64,000 nucleotides of DNA from the NCBI GenBank assembly GCA_900548675.1, contig URLJ01000004.1, forward strand, positions 1 through 64,000, given 5' to 3'. The notes under the pieces are model-generated. The model saw only the letters and a list, made by a program, of their open reading frames with translations, did no database searches and was not told where the DNA came from. Made by a program: the position numbers and the translations under genes. This document shows positions 14,944 to 25,337 of this stretch, one piece after another. The DNA comes from an uncultured Mollicutes bacterium. GTDB lineage: Bacteria > Bacillota_I > Bacilli_A > ML615J-28 > CAG-313. Every line of letters starts with the position of its first letter. Position 1 is the first letter of the stretch.

Positions 14944-16688
14944 TGGAAAAACAAACTATTAAACGTGTTTTGAAATATCTTGATAAAGATTTATTTATAG
15001 TAATTCTTACGTTAATTCTTTCAATAATTACAGTAGCTTTCACAATTTATGTTCCTATTTTATGTGGAAAAGCATTCGATGTAATTGTTGGTACAAATAA
15101 TGTTGATTTCCAAAGTTTAAAAGAAATCCTATTTAAAATAATTGTGGTAGTTGTATCTACTAGTATTTTACAATGGATTATGATGACTTTAAATAATTTA
15201 ATGACATATCGGATTGCTAGAAGACTTCGCATAGAGTGTTTTAATAAACTCCAAGTTTTACCACTTAAATATTTGGATTCTCATCAAAGTGGTGAAACGG
15301 TTAGCATTATAATCAGTGATGTTGAGACTTTTTCAGATGGCTTATTACTAGGTTTTACACAATTATTTACAGGTATTACGAGTATAATTGGAACCATTAT
15401 AATTATGATGCTAATAAATTGGATTATCGGTTTAGTTGTTATTATTGTTACGCCATTGTCGTTATTCGTTGCGAAATTTATCGCGACAAAAACGTATAAA
15501 ATGTTTAAAGAACAATCGCTCGTAAGATCCAAACAAACAGCATTTATTAATGAAATGGTCAGTAATTTAAAAGTTGTCGCAGCATATTCCCACGAAGAAG
15601 AAAATGTAAAAAATTTCTCTTTAATAAATGAAGAGTTAGAAAAATGTAGTTTAAAAGCGATATTTTATTCATCGTTAACAAATCCATCTACACGCTTTGT
15701 AAATGCGGTCGTATATGCACTAGTTGCTCTCTTTGGGGCTCTCTTCGTTATAAATCCTGTGCTATCACTAACTCTTACAGTTGGTGAATTGACAAGTTTT
15801 TTAAGTTATGCTAATCAGTATACCAAACCTTTTAATGAAATATCCTCAGTTATAACAGAACTTCAAAATGCTTTTGCTTGTATTAGAAGAGTGTTTGACT
15901 TATTAGATGAAGAAGAAGAAAAAATATACCAAAATGAAAAAGTGTTAGAAGAAGATGTTGCAGGAATAGTTAGCATAAACAATGTTTATTTTTCATATGT
16001 ACCTGAACAAAAGTTGATAGAAAACTTTAATCTTTATGTGCCAGTAGGTAAAAAGGTTGCAATAGTAGGGCCTACTGGATGTGGAAAAACAACGCTGATT
16101 AATTTATTAATGAGATTTTATGATGTTACAAAAGGTGAAATTAAGCTTGATGAATACAATATAAATGAAGTAACAAGAAAATCATTAAGAAAAAATTATG
16201 GTATGGTTCTTCAAGATACGTGGATTAAAACTGCCAGCGTTAAAGAAAATATATCTTTTGGTAATAAAAAGGCAACTGATGCCGAGATAGTATTAGCCGC
16301 AAAAAAAGCTCATGCTCATAATTTCATCATGCGGTTACCTGAGGGATATGACACAATTATTAGTGATGATGGTAACTTATCAGTAGGTGAAAAGCAATTA
16401 CTTTGTATAGCGAGATTAATGCTTATTGCTCCTTCTATTTTGATTCTTGATGAAGCAACATCATCAATTGATACTAGAACAGAACTTCAAATTCAAGAAG
16501 CTTTTAATAAGGTTATGGAAGGAAAAACAACATTTATTGTTGCTCACCGTATTTCCACCATTCAAGAAGCGGATATTATATTAGTTATGAAAGATGGCAA
16601 TATTATAGAACAGGGTAACCATAAGGAATTATTAGAGAAACAAGGTTTCTATGCTACTTTATATAACTCACAGTTTGTGAAGTATTAA
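14943..16688 (+). CDS. ABC exporter half-transporter, partner subunit
   Basis: 581 residues with six transmembrane helices and an ABC domain: Walker A GPTGCGKTT, Walker B ILILDEATSS with the catalytic Glu present, and H loop VAHRIS. Its signature is LSVGEKQ rather than LSGGQ. In the heterodimer each site combines Walker A/B of one subunit with the signature of the other: the site built on this subunit's Walker motifs (Glu) faces the canonical FSGGQ of the partner and should be active, while the other combines Asp with LSVGE and should be degenerate. Start codon overlaps the upstream stop (TAATG), indicating translational coupling. Confidence 0.9.
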   Translation: MEKQTIKRVLKYLDKDLFIVILTLILSIITVAFTIYVPILCGKAFDVIVGTNNVDFQSLKEILFKIIVVVVSTSILQWIMMTLNNLMTYRIARRLRIECFNKLQVLPLKYLDSHQSGETVSIIISDVETFSDGLLLGFTQLFTGITSIIGTIIIMMLINWIIGLVVIIVTPLSLFVAKFIATKTYKMFKEQSLVRSKQTAFINEMVSNLKVVAAYSHEEENVKNFSLINEELEKCSLKAIFYSSLTNPSTRFVNAVVYALVALFGALFVINPVLSLTLTVGELTSFLSYANQYTKPFNEISSVITELQNAFACIRRVFDLLDEEEEKIYQNEKVLEEDVAGIVSINNVYFSYVPEQKLIENFNLYVPVGKKVAIVGPTGCGKTTLINLLMRFYDVTKGEIKLDEYNINEVTRKSLRKNYGMVLQDTWIKTASVKENISFGNKKATDAEIVLAAKKAHAHNFIMRLPEGYDTIISDDGNLSVGEKQLLCIARLMLIAPSILILDEATSSIDTRTELQIQEAFNKVMEGKTTFIVAHRISTIQEADIILVMKDGNIIEQGNHKELLEKQGFYATLYNSQFVKY

Positions 16689-16694
16689 GTATAA

Positions 16695-16727
16695 AAATAC
16701 CTCTAAGCGTTTTGCTTAGAGGTATTT
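16695..16727. terminator. Hairpin between convergent genes
   Basis: AAATACCTCTAAGC pairs exactly with GCTTAGAGGTATTT around a five-base loop; A/T-rich flanks suggest it can serve both the ABC operon and the chromate transporter genes. Confidence 0.8.
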
Positions 16728-16755
16728 CGTAAATTGTTTTAAATTTTTTAATATG

Positions 16756-17328
16756 TTAAAAGTTTATTAGAGAAATAAATACACCTAAAAAAGCCGAAAT
16801 GATTATAAGTGTAATTGTACCCATTTTTCTTTTTCGGTCTATTTTGTATAGAAAATAGATGATACCAAGAAGAAATGTGATAATAAGGGCTTTATAGTTA
16901 AAATGAAATTCGGCACCTGTAATCCCTAAACTTTTGAAAGTAAGCAAAATTCCTGTTGATAGAATTAATCCTAAAATAACAGCCTTAATGCCATTTAGGG
17001 CTCTTTTTATTAGAACGTTATTGCTTAGTTTTTGGAAAATTGTGGAGATTAAAAGGATGATAATGAAAGAAGGAAGAACAACAGCGAAAGTTGCAATGAG
17101 GCTTCCTGGAAGGCCAGCGGTGGATGATCCGACATATGTTGCCATATTAATGGCGATAGGTCCTGGAGTAGATTCACAAACACCAATAAAATCATAAAAT
17201 TGTAGTTCAGTTAACCAATTGTTACTAAGAACAGCTTCCTTTATTAGAGGAATCATCGCATATCCTCCACCAAATGTAAAAAGACCTATTTTAAAAAATT
17301 CTAAAAATAGTTTTAAAAGTATCATCAT
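16756..17328 (-). CDS. Chromate transporter, single CHR domain (second of pair)
   Basis: 190-residue membrane protein of the CHR family with about five to six helices. FGGGYAMIPLI near the N terminus and ESTPGPIAINMATYVG are the family motifs. Short CHR proteins work as pairs with opposite membrane orientation, and the partner lies directly upstream with a TAATG stop-start overlap. The family exports chromate, but in gut anaerobes the true substrate is unproven. ATG codons occur at 17328 and 17325; AGGGAGG precedes both. Confidence 0.9.
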   Translation of the reverse strand: MMILLKLFLEFFKIGLFTFGGGYAMIPLIKEAVLSNNWLTELQFYDFIGVCESTPGPIAINMATYVGSSTAGLPGSLIATFAVVLPSFIIILLISTIFQKLSNNVLIKRALNGIKAVILGLILSTGILLTFKSLGITGAEFHFNYKALIITFLLGIIYFLYKIDRKRKMGTITLIIISAFLGVFISLINF

Positions 17329-17894
17329 TAGTTCCCTCCTTTTTTTCTTTCAGAAAGTGAATAATAGATAATACCGAGTATTCCCCCAACAATTATTAAA
17401 AAAATGGAAGAGAAGTTAATTGAAAGGAAATCAAAAACAATCATTAAAATTGTAACGACGCTTAAAATAGTTATTTGAAACCAGTTCTTTTTAGATTTAA
17501 TAATCATTTCAATAGCAGTTTTTATGATAAGAAATGCAACAGCACATTTAATGCCCACGAACGCATATGATACATATTTGTTTTGAATGAAACTGTTAAA
17601 AAATAAGGAAATAATAAAAATAGTTATTAAAGATGGGAGAACAACTCCTAAAGTTGCAAGAACGCTTCCTAAAAATTTTCCAACTTTATATCCCACAAAC
17701 GTTGCCATGTTAACCGCGATAGGTCCCGGTGTTGATTCTGATACAGCGAGGATTTCTAATAGTTCATCTTCTATTAACCATTTCTTTTTTTCAATGGTTA
17801 ATTCTTTTATTTGGGAAATCATGGCATAACCACCACCAAATGTAAAAGCACCTATTTTAAGAAACTCTAAAAAAAGTTCTAAGTTTTTATGCAT
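17328..17894 (-). CDS. Chromate transporter, single CHR domain (first of pair)
   Basis: 188 residues with the same FGGGYAMI and ESTPGPIAVNMATFVG motifs as its neighbour; the two are clearly related halves of what is one fused ChrA protein in other bacteria. First gene of a two-gene operon read leftwards, with AAAGGAGAAAG upstream of its start. Function inferred from family only. Confidence 0.9.
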   Translation of the reverse strand: MHKNLELFLEFLKIGAFTFGGGYAMISQIKELTIEKKKWLIEDELLEILAVSESTPGPIAVNMATFVGYKVGKFLGSVLATLGVVLPSLITIFIISLFFNSFIQNKYVSYAFVGIKCAVAFLIIKTAIEMIIKSKKNWFQITILSVVTILMIVFDFLSINFSSIFLIIVGGILGIIYYSLSERKKGGN

Positions 17895-17915
17895 AAGGCT
17901 TTCTCCTTTTTTATT

Positions 17916-17998
17916 ATTATAACATCTTTTAGATAAATTAGAAAGACAATCGATTTATTATCTTTTATTTTTTTTAAAAAAACAAATTGTGATATAAT
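17916..17998. promoter_or_regulatory. Divergent -10 elements between chr genes and MFS gene
   Basis: On the minus strand TGTTATAAT (TATAAT at 17916-17921) and on the plus strand TGATATAAT (TATAAT at 17993-17998), both extended -10 boxes. No clear -35 was found for either. Confidence 0.5.
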
Positions 17999-18014
17999 AA
18001 TAAAGAGGAAAGTT

Positions 18015-19193
18015 ATGAAAGAAATAGTTAAATACAGATTATTATCATTAATAAGATATTTAGGAGATGCCTTATTTTACCCCTTTTTCTCATTGTATCT
18101 TTCGAGTAAAGGTTTAGGAGAGTCGGCAATCGGTTTTATATTATCCATTACACCAATCATTTCTATACTAGCTAATCCATTGTATGCTAATTTGTGTAAA
18201 AATGTTAATACAGCTAAAAAAACGCTTAGCATAATCACTGTTATTGAAGCTATAATAATTATTACAATAGCTTTTACATCGAATTATTATTTGCTAATTG
18301 TGTTAACATTCCTTCTCGCTATATCTGGTTCAAGTCATTATGGTCTTATGGATTCGGTTGTTGCCGTCTATGCAGATTCAAATGAATGTTCCTATTCTAG
18401 TATTAGAATGTTTGGATCAGTTGCTTATATTATAGGTACAGCCATCGGAGGATATATTATTAAATGGATAAATTATGAAGGATGTTTTATCATCGCTGCG
18501 GGTTTATTTATTATATCATCCATCGCGTATATTTCTTTAAAAAAACTACAAGTAACATCGGCAGTTAATGAAAAAATAAAATATACTTCCCTTTTCAAAA
18601 ATAAACAATTTGTTTTATTTTTAATACTTTATATTCTGTTAAATGGTACAATTTACGCAAGTGATTCGTTCTATGCATTGTATTTAAAAACAAGAGGATT
18701 AGATGAGACAAAGTATGGACTAGTTTATTCTTATTTTGTTGGATTTGAAGTATTAACTATTATTATATTAAACATTTTTAATAAAAAAAATCATTATAAA
18801 GATAATTCTGTCCTATTACTAATTATTGCTTCTTTATCATTTGTTACTAGGACATATATAAATTATATTAATGCCAATATTATTATTACGGTAATATCAT
18901 CAGCCTTAAGAGGGCTTGGCTTTGGAATAATACTTCATATAAGTTTTGGTTTTGTTGTGAAGTTAGTTGGTAAAAATAAAGCCACTTTCGCGATTATGTT
19001 GATGAGTTTATCACAAGCAATTTATGTTGCCTTGTTTGATAATATTGCGGGGAATATTATAGAAAAAAGCACATTTAGAAATTTTTACTTTATTACTTTA
19101 ATTATTAGTTTATTAATCGTCATTTATATTTGCTTTTGGGCAATTAATTATAAAACAAAAACAATGATTAAAATGAAGGGAGAAAAGATATGA
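18015..19193 (+). CDS. MFS transporter
   Basis: 392 residues with about twelve hydrophobic helices and the N-terminal stretch RLLSLIRYLGDALFYPFFSLYL typical of MFS_1-like/nucleoside and oligosaccharide:H+ symporters. The loop after helix 2 is short and lacks a clear GxLaDrxGrr motif. The substrate cannot be inferred. The last bases overlap the start of the next gene (ATGA), so the two are co-translated. ATG 18015 follows AAGAGGAAAG. Confidence 0.8.
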   Translation: MKEIVKYRLLSLIRYLGDALFYPFFSLYLSSKGLGESAIGFILSITPIISILANPLYANLCKNVNTAKKTLSIITVIEAIIIITIAFTSNYYLLIVLTFLLAISGSSHYGLMDSVVAVYADSNECSYSSIRMFGSVAYIIGTAIGGYIIKWINYEGCFIIAAGLFIISSIAYISLKKLQVTSAVNEKIKYTSLFKNKQFVLFLILYILLNGTIYASDSFYALYLKTRGLDETKYGLVYSYFVGFEVLTIIILNIFNKKNHYKDNSVLLLIIASLSFVTRTYINYINANIIITVISSALRGLGFGIILHISFGFVVKLVGKNKATFAIMLMSLSQAIYVALFDNIAGNIIEKSTFRNFYFITLIISLLIVIYICFWAINYKTKTMIKMKGEKI

Positions 19194-20389
19194 GTAATAT
19201 TATTGATTATGTGAAATGGCGTGGAGATATAACATTTGAACAAGATCCGTTTAATGAAGTTGATGCAGTTGTTTTATCACAATTAGCTCAATTACCTTTT
19301 AAAGAAATAGCTGAGAGTATTGATGTTAAAAAAATGACGATAAAAGTCACTGCTTCAAAATTAAAAAAGGCCTTAGTTGGAAAAAACTTTGATTTAGGAT
19401 TAATTCTTCCTCGCGACATCTTTGAATTATTTTATCTTATGGGGGCTTCAAAAAGATTTGGACCTGTAGTGCTTTCTGATTATGTAAACGACATATACAT
19501 TGAAAAAGAAACCCAATTTTGTGCTTTAACAGCCGATGTACCTAGCTCTGCAAGAGTAATTATATTTTGTGGTACAGATGATACTATTGTAGGATGGAGG
19601 GAAGACTTTAATATGATTTGTATCTCCCCGACACCTGCTCAAGCAAAATCTGTTGTATATCTTGAAAAGGCCTTAAAAGATGTCGAAAAAGGTATAATAT
19701 GTGGTCACTCAAAAGGTGGAAATCTTGCGATGTATAGTTTAGTACATGCAGATATTTCAACTCAAGAAAAAGTAATTCATAGTTATAATATAGATGGACC
19801 TGGCTTTACTGAAGATGTAAATTTAATTCCAAGATTCAAAGAAAATATGGAAAAAACTAGTTTACATATTGGTCAAACTGCCGTTGTAGGGCGATTCTTT
19901 GATCATTATGAAAAAGAAATTGTTGTTCATAGTAATGCTGTAGGATTATATCAACATGACGTGTTCAGTTGGGAAGTATTGGGAAAATCTTTTGTGAAAG
20001 AACATGGAGTGACTAAAGAATGTCTTCACATTGAAAACATTGTAAAGGACATTTTAAAAGATACAACAGCCTTACAAAAGCAACAATTCGTGGAAGTAAT
20101 ATTTGATATGTTACAGTCAACTGATTCTAAAACATTACTTGATGTTAATAAGAAAAAACAAAAATTGATTACATCTTATCTAACACTTGATGCAAAAACA
20201 AAGAAACTTCTAACTGAGATGACAAGCCGTTTGGTAATGGATAGGGTAGTTCAAAAATACTTTTTTGCAAATATCAAGGAAATGCAGAAGAAGGAAAAGG
20301 AAAAAGCGAAAGAATTAAATATATCGAAAAAACCTAAACTAATATCAATAAAAATTTCTAATAATAAAAATAAAAAGAAAGATGGATAA
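19190..20389 (+). CDS. DUF2974 (Mbeg1-like) alpha/beta hydrolase
   Basis: 399 residues. The opening NIIDYVKWRGDITFEQDPFNEVDAVVLSQLA is the signature start of DUF2974 proteins. A lipase-like nucleophile elbow GHSKGGN places a serine at residue 174, with FCGTDDTIVGWREDFNM upstream. No signal peptide or membrane segment. The C terminus is highly basic (KKPKLISIKISNNKNKKK). The family is widespread in gut Firmicutes with no proven substrate. It overlaps the MFS gene by four bases. Confidence 0.88.
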   Translation: MSNIIDYVKWRGDITFEQDPFNEVDAVVLSQLAQLPFKEIAESIDVKKMTIKVTASKLKKALVGKNFDLGLILPRDIFELFYLMGASKRFGPVVLSDYVNDIYIEKETQFCALTADVPSSARVIIFCGTDDTIVGWREDFNMICISPTPAQAKSVVYLEKALKDVEKGIICGHSKGGNLAMYSLVHADISTQEKVIHSYNIDGPGFTEDVNLIPRFKENMEKTSLHIGQTAVVGRFFDHYEKEIVVHSNAVGLYQHDVFSWEVLGKSFVKEHGVTKECLHIENIVKDILKDTTALQKQQFVEVIFDMLQSTDSKTLLDVNKKKQKLITSYLTLDAKTKKLLTEMTSRLVMDRVVQKYFFANIKEMQKKEKEKAKELNISKKPKLISIKISNNKNKKKDG

Positions 20390-20393
20390 AATC

Positions 20394-20421
20394 TAAAAAG
20401 GCACTAAAATGCCTTTTTTAT
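20394..20421 (+). terminator. Terminator after the DUF2974 gene
   Basis: AAAAAGGCA, loop, TGCCTTTTTT. Confidence 0.85.
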
Positions 20422-20529
20422 TTAGGTAAAAATCGCTTGTTAAAAAATGTACATAAAAAAAGAAATATCCAAAAAGAGTGAAAAAAAATATCATTTATGA
20501 TAAAATAATTGAATGTGAGAGGTGATAAT

Positions 20530-20973
20530 ATGAAAGTTGCTATTGCATCAGATCATGCTGGATATCTTCTAAAAGAGGAAATTAAAAAGCACTTACAAAA
20601 TAATTATGATGTTATTGATTTCGGAACTAATTCTACCGAATCAGTTGATTATCCCGATTTTGCTAAACAGGTTGCTAAATATGTTCAAAATAATGATTCT
20701 TTAGGAATACTAGTCTGTTACACGGGTGTCGGCATGAGTATAACCGCTAATAAATATCATGGCGTAAGAGCAGCACTTGTATTTAATGAAGCTAATGCTA
20801 TGCTAGCTAGAGAACATAATAATGCTAACATAATATGCCTTGGATCGAAAGATGTAACAGTTTCTAACGCCATAAAGTATGTGGATATTTTTTTAACAAC
20901 TGCTTTTGCAGGTGGCAGACATGCAAGACGCGTTAATAAAATAAATGAGTGTGAGATTGATGGCGAAAAATAA
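20530..20973 (+). CDS. rpiB: Ribose-5-phosphate isomerase B
   Basis: Interconverts ribose 5-phosphate and ribulose 5-phosphate in the pentose phosphate pathway. The 147-residue protein shows IASDHAGYLLKEEI, the active-site loop CYTGVGMSITANKYHGVRAAL with the catalytic Cys, and REHNNANIICLG. ATG 20530 follows GAGAGGTGATA. It heads the ATP synthase operon, overlapping atpZ by 14 bases; a TGATAAAAT extended -10 lies about 25 bases upstream of it. Confidence 0.95.
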   Translation: MKVAIASDHAGYLLKEEIKKHLQNNYDVIDFGTNSTESVDYPDFAKQVAKYVQNNDSLGILVCYTGVGMSITANKYHGVRAALVFNEANAMLAREHNNANIICLGSKDVTVSNAIKYVDIFLTTAFAGGRHARRVNKINECEIDGEK

Positions 20974-21283
20974 AAATAAAAAAGAAAAAGCCGCATATAA
21001 TTTTAAAATATATAATTTAATTATGAGTAATGTTTGGCGCTTTTTAACAACACTTTTAATTGGTGTTTTAGGTGGTTATTTGGCATCTAGAAATGGCCCT
21101 AAAGGAAATAATTATTGGTTGATAATGATACTAGTTTTTTTAGTTATTGGTCTAATTAATTTTTTTCTTGGCATCTATAAAGAACATAAAAAACTAATTG
21201 AAAGAGAAGAAGCAAAAAAACAAAGAATTTTAGAAAAACAAAAAGAAAATGAAGAAAATGAATCTTTGGAAAATAAAGAATGA
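20960..21283 (+). CDS. atpZ: AtpZ-like small membrane protein
   Basis: 107 residues: basic start, two transmembrane helices (WRFLTTLLIGVLGGYLA and LIMILVFLVIGLINFFLGI) and a long charged C-terminal helix. This is the AtpZ/AtpQ-type protein found ahead of ATP synthase operons, thought to act with AtpI in ion (Mg2+/Ca2+) transport or c-ring assembly. ATG 20960 lies inside the end of rpiB. Assignment rests on topology and position. Confidence 0.75.
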   Translation: MAKNKNKKEKAAYNFKIYNLIMSNVWRFLTTLLIGVLGGYLASRNGPKGNNYWLIMILVFLVIGLINFFLGIYKEHKKLIEREEAKKQRILEKQKENEENESLENKE

Positions 21284-21638
21284 AAAAATTGAAAATGTAA
21301 TAGGAATAGTTAGTACTACCCTAGCGCTAATAATTGGTGTCATCATTGCTTTTTTTCAAGCAACTTATGCATTAATATTTATTATTACTTATTTTGCATC
21401 TTTGTTTTGTTTTCTTAAACGCAATTTTGTAATAACTAAATTGCTTTATTTCGAAGTATCAAGACCTAAACTTGTTACAATGTTAGATTATGTGATTAGT
21501 TATTCTATATACGGAATAATCCTTTATCTTGCATTAACCATAAACACCTGGTGTTTTATAATAAGTGCTATGGGATTATTTGTAATTAAAATTATAACTT
21601 TAATTATAGGCATGGCAACCAAAAACGACAATAAGTGA
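21249..21638 (+). CDS. atpI: AtpI-like membrane protein
   Basis: 129 residues, four hydrophobic helices, located between atpZ and atpB where AtpI (c-ring assembly factor) is expected. Sequence similarity of AtpI proteins is low, so the call rests on size, topology and position. The start overlaps atpZ; in-frame ATGs at 21249 and 21258 are both possible and neither has a strong Shine-Dalgarno, which suggests coupling to atpZ. Confidence 0.65.
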   Translation: MKKMNLWKIKNEKIENVIGIVSTTLALIIGVIIAFFQATYALIFIITYFASLFCFLKRNFVITKLLYFEVSRPKLVTMLDYVISYSIYGIILYLALTINTWCFIISAMGLFVIKIITLIIGMATKNDNK

Positions 21639-21652
21639 TGGGAGGTGATAGA

Positions 21653-22360
21653 TTGACCTATTTAACTTTTTTTGAATTTTATAAAAGAATGTCACCAAAT
21701 TTTAAAGCATCAATGATAATTATTGCTTTTCTCATTCTTTTAGTTATTGATATTGGTATAAGAGTAAAATATGCTTACCCTAATAAGCCTTCCAAAGGGA
21801 TAGTTCTTTTAGCTGAAACCCTTGTATCATGGATCAATGATATGTGTATTACTAATCATGGCAAGTATTGGAAAAGATATGCTCCATATATTTTAACAAT
21901 GGCTATATTCATATTTGTATCAAATATTAGTGGGTTATTTGGTTTTGCATCACCTACGGCTAATGTGGCTATAACTGTTGCGTTAGGTGTTATTGCGGGA
22001 TTCAGAATCCAGTTTGCGAGCATTAGGACAGTGGGATTTAAAAATTATTTGAAGAGCTTTTTAGAACCCACACCAATTATGTTACCACTAAATATTATTA
22101 GTGAAATTGTGACTCCTTTTTCTTTAGGTTTACGTTTATTTGGAAACATTCTAAGTGGTGGAGTTATATTATCACTAATATATAATACGTTATTAATGAT
22201 AAAAATAGGTTGGTTTCCACTAGGAGGTATTTTGTCAACAATCATAACTCCTGCATTCCACGCCATTTTTGATATATTCTTTGGCGCTATTCAAACCTAT
22301 GTATTTATACTATTAGTTACTGTGTTTATTTCAGGAAAACTACCTGAAGAAGATGTTTAA
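21653..22360 (+). CDS. atpB: ATP synthase subunit a
   Basis: 235-residue Fo stator subunit that provides the ion half-channels. TPFSLGLRLFGNILSGGVI holds the essential Arg facing the c-ring, and the last helices (FDIFFGAIQTYVFILLVTVF) hold the conserved Gln. TTG 21653 is chosen: GGGAGGTGATAG lies just upstream at normal spacing. The product lacks the longer N terminus of proteobacterial AtpB, as usual in Firmicutes. Confidence 0.93.
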   Translation: MTYLTFFEFYKRMSPNFKASMIIIAFLILLVIDIGIRVKYAYPNKPSKGIVLLAETLVSWINDMCITNHGKYWKRYAPYILTMAIFIFVSNISGLFGFASPTANVAITVALGVIAGFRIQFASIRTVGFKNYLKSFLEPTPIMLPLNIISEIVTPFSLGLRLFGNILSGGVILSLIYNTLLMIKIGWFPLGGILSTIITPAFHAIFDIFFGAIQTYVFILLVTVFISGKLPEEDV

Positions 22361-22375
22361 AAAATGAAAAAATAA

Positions 22376-22702
<327 letters not shown>

Positions 22703-22715
22703 ACAGTAGGTGAAT

Positions 22716-23282
22716 ATGGATCAAGTAGCAGAAGCTGTAAAGTCAGCAATTGAAAATGGTATCGACATCCTTCGTGATGCTGGAGGAATTGATGTAATGG
22801 CTGCTACTTTTATCGCGCAAATTTGTGCTACAATAGTTCTTATTTTAGTGGTTAGATTTCGTTTTTGGAATATTGTAACAAACTTTATTGCCAAAAAAAG
22901 CGAAGCTATGAATGAAAGTCTTCGTAAAAAAGAAGAAGCCCTAAAAGAAGCTAAAGAAATCGAACAAGCATCTTGCGAGTTAAAAGAAGCAACCAAAAAA
23001 GAAGCTGATATGATTATCGAAGAGGCTAAAGCAATCGGCAAAAAAGAGGCTGATGAAATGATAAAACAAGCTGAAGAAGAAATTGCGTATGAAACTTCTA
23101 AAGCATCAAATGAAATCAAAAAAGAGCGCCTTGAAGCCGAAAAAGAAATAAGAAATGAAATAATTGATGTTGCGTATTGTTTAGCAGAAAAAATGGTATC
23201 TAAAGATTTAAATAAAGCTGATAATGAACAAATGGTTAATGAATTTTTAGATAAAATTGAGGAAGAACATGCAAGAAAGTAA
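22716..23282 (+). CDS. atpF: ATP synthase subunit b
   Basis: 188 residues: a transmembrane helix (about 27-50, FIAQICATIVLILVVRFRFW) preceded by an unusually long N terminus and followed by the long charged coiled coil of the peripheral stalk. ATG 22716 follows GTAGGTGA closely; GTG 22710 overlaps it. It overlaps atpH by 14 bases. Confidence 0.9.
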   Translation: MDQVAEAVKSAIENGIDILRDAGGIDVMAATFIAQICATIVLILVVRFRFWNIVTNFIAKKSEAMNESLRKKEEALKEAKEIEQASCELKEATKKEADMIIEEAKAIGKKEADEMIKQAEEEIAYETSKASNEIKKERLEAEKEIRNEIIDVAYCLAEKMVSKDLNKADNEQMVNEFLDKIEEEHARK

Positions 23283-23820
23283 TCGAATTAATGAAGTAGA
23301 TTTACAATACGCAAAAGCTTTGATAGAGTTAGGTACTGAAAAAAATATAGATCACAGGGAAATTTTAGAAATGCTTGAAGTGGTAAATAAGGCTTTTCTT
23401 GAAAATAGTGATATTTATAAAATTTTAAATCATCCAAATATTAAAAATACCGAAAAGCAAAAGATTATTACTAATATTGTTAATGAAGAATTAATTAAGA
23501 ACTTTTTATTTGTTTTGATTGATAATAAACGATTAAGTGAATTACCAAATATTTGTAATGCATTAAGACAAATGGTTGATGATTTAAATAACATTAAAAG
23601 GATTGAAGTTATTTCTAGTTACCAATTGACTTTAGAAAAGCAAAATGAAATAATAAAGAAACTTAGTACTTATTACCAAAAAGATGTCGAAGTAAAATTT
23701 ACTATAGATGAAAAAATTATTGCGGGAATAATCATAAAAACCCGTGATGAAATTATTAATCAAAGTTTACTTCAAAATATTCTTAATTTAAAGAATGAAC
23801 TTAAAGGGGAGGTGAGATAA
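23269..23820 (+). CDS. atpH: ATP synthase subunit delta
   Basis: 183 residues, OSCP/delta family, linking the b stalk to F1. The N-terminal helical domain ([14 protein letters not shown]) and the C-terminal part ([19 protein letters not shown], then [22 protein letters not shown] with the typical Ile-Gly-like hydrophobic strand) fit. ATG 23269 follows GAGGAAG within the end of atpF; its stop overlaps atpA (TAATG). Confidence 0.9.
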   Translation: MQESNRINEVDLQYAKALIELGTEKNIDHREILEMLEVVNKAFLENSDIYKILNHPNIKNTEKQKIITNIVNEELIKNFLFVLIDNKRLSELPNICNALRQMVDDLNNIKRIEVISSYQLTLEKQNEIIKKLSTYYQKDVEVKFTIDEKIIAGIIIKTRDEIINQSLLQNILNLKNELKGEVR

Positions 23821-25325
23821 TGAAACCATTACAAGTAAAAGAAATTAGTGCTCTAATTAAAGAACAAATCAAACAATATGAAAATAAGGTTGAAATAGTC
23901 CAAGAGGGCACAGTCGTAAGCGTTGGTGATGGAATAGCCGTTATATATGGTCTAGAAAGCGCTATGAATGGAGAATTATTAATATTTCCTAACGACGTCT
24001 ATGGTATGGTTTTAAATCTAGAAAAAGACACTGTAGGTGCTATTTTATTTGGTGATTGTTCAAAGATAAAAGAAGGAGATAAAGTAAAAACAACTCATCA
24101 TATCTTAGAAGTTCCAGTCGGAGAAGCTTTAATAGGTAGAGTTGTTAACGCTTTAGGTAAACCAATCGATGGTAATGGGGCGATTGATACGAAAATATAT
24201 CGTCCGGTTGAGAAAAAAGCTACAGGAGTTATGGCACGTCAGTCGGTAAAAGTACCATTACAAACAGGTATTAAAGTAATTGATGCTTTGGTTCCAATTG
24301 GAAGAGGTCAAAGAGAATTAATTATAGGTGATAGACAAACTGGAAAAACTTCGATTGCTGTAGACACCATCATTAATCAAAAAGACCAAAATGTTATTTG
24401 CATTTATGTCGCAATAGGACAAAAAGAATCGACGGTTGCTAGTGTGGTAGAAACATTAAAGAAACACAATGCTATGGATTACTCAATTGTAATTAGTGCC
24501 TCGGCTTCAAGTCCAGCACCATTACTATACCTTGCTCCGTACGCAGGGGTTACAATGGCTGAGGAATTTATGTTCCAAGGTAAAGATGTTTTAATTATTT
24601 ATGATGATTTGACAAAACATGCAACCGCATATCGAGAGTTGTCGCTATTGCTTAAAAGACCACCAGGACGAGAAGCATTTCCAGGTGATGTCTTCTATTT
24701 ACATTCACGTTTATTAGAAAGAGCTGCTAAATTGTCTGATGAGTTAGGTGCAGGCTCAATTACTGCCTTACCTATTATCGAAACGCAAGCTGGTGATATT
24801 TCTGCATACATACCAACAAATGTTATAAGTATAACTGATGGACAAATCTTCTTACAATCAGATTTATTCTATTCAGGTGTTCGTCCTGCCATTAGTGCAG
24901 GATTATCAGTATCAAGAGTTGGAGGTAATGCGCAAATAAAAGCAGTAAAAAAAGTTTCAGGTACGCTAAGATTGGATTTAGCATCATACCGAGAACTTGA
25001 AGCATTTACGCAATTTGGGTCTGATTTAGACGATGCTACTAAAGCTAAACTTGAAAGAGGAAAAAGAACTGTTGAAGTTTTAAAACAAAACCTTCACACT
25101 AAAGTAACGGCTCCTGAACTTACAATACTTGTTTATGCTTTAACTCATAGCTTTTTAGATAAAATTGAAATAGAACATATTCAAAAATATGAACAAAAAC
25201 TTTATCAAGCATTAAGAAATACTGATGCTGGTAAAATAATTACAAAATATATCGATACCAACAAAACCCTTCCTAGTGACGACGTGATCAAACAATTTTT
25301 ATACAATTTAGAAAAAACAATATAA
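23820..25325 (+). CDS. atpA: ATP synthase subunit alpha
   Basis: 501 residues, regulatory nucleotide-binding subunit of F1. Walker [10 protein letters not shown] starts at residue 170; the motif [17 protein letters not shown] marks the alpha signature. Full family length and colinear with relatives. Confidence 0.97.
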   Translation: MKPLQVKEISALIKEQIKQYENKVEIVQEGTVVSVGDGIAVIYGLESAMNGELLIFPNDVYGMVLNLEKDTVGAILFGDCSKIKEGDKVKTTHHILEVPVGEALIGRVVNALGKPIDGNGAIDTKIYRPVEKKATGVMARQSVKVPLQTGIKVIDALVPIGRGQRELIIGDRQTGKTSIAVDTIINQKDQNVICIYVAIGQKESTVASVVETLKKHNAMDYSIVISASASSPAPLLYLAPYAGVTMAEEFMFQGKDVLIIYDDLTKHATAYRELSLLLKRPPGREAFPGDVFYLHSRLLERAAKLSDELGAGSITALPIIETQAGDISAYIPTNVISITDGQIFLQSDLFYSGVRPAISAGLSVSRVGGNAQIKAVKKVSGTLRLDLASYRELEAFTQFGSDLDDATKAKLERGKRTVEVLKQNLHTKVTAPELTILVYALTHSFLDKIEIEHIQKYEQKLYQALRNTDAGKIITKYIDTNKTLPSDDVIKQFLYNLEKTI

Positions 25326-25337
25326 AGGAGAACCAGT

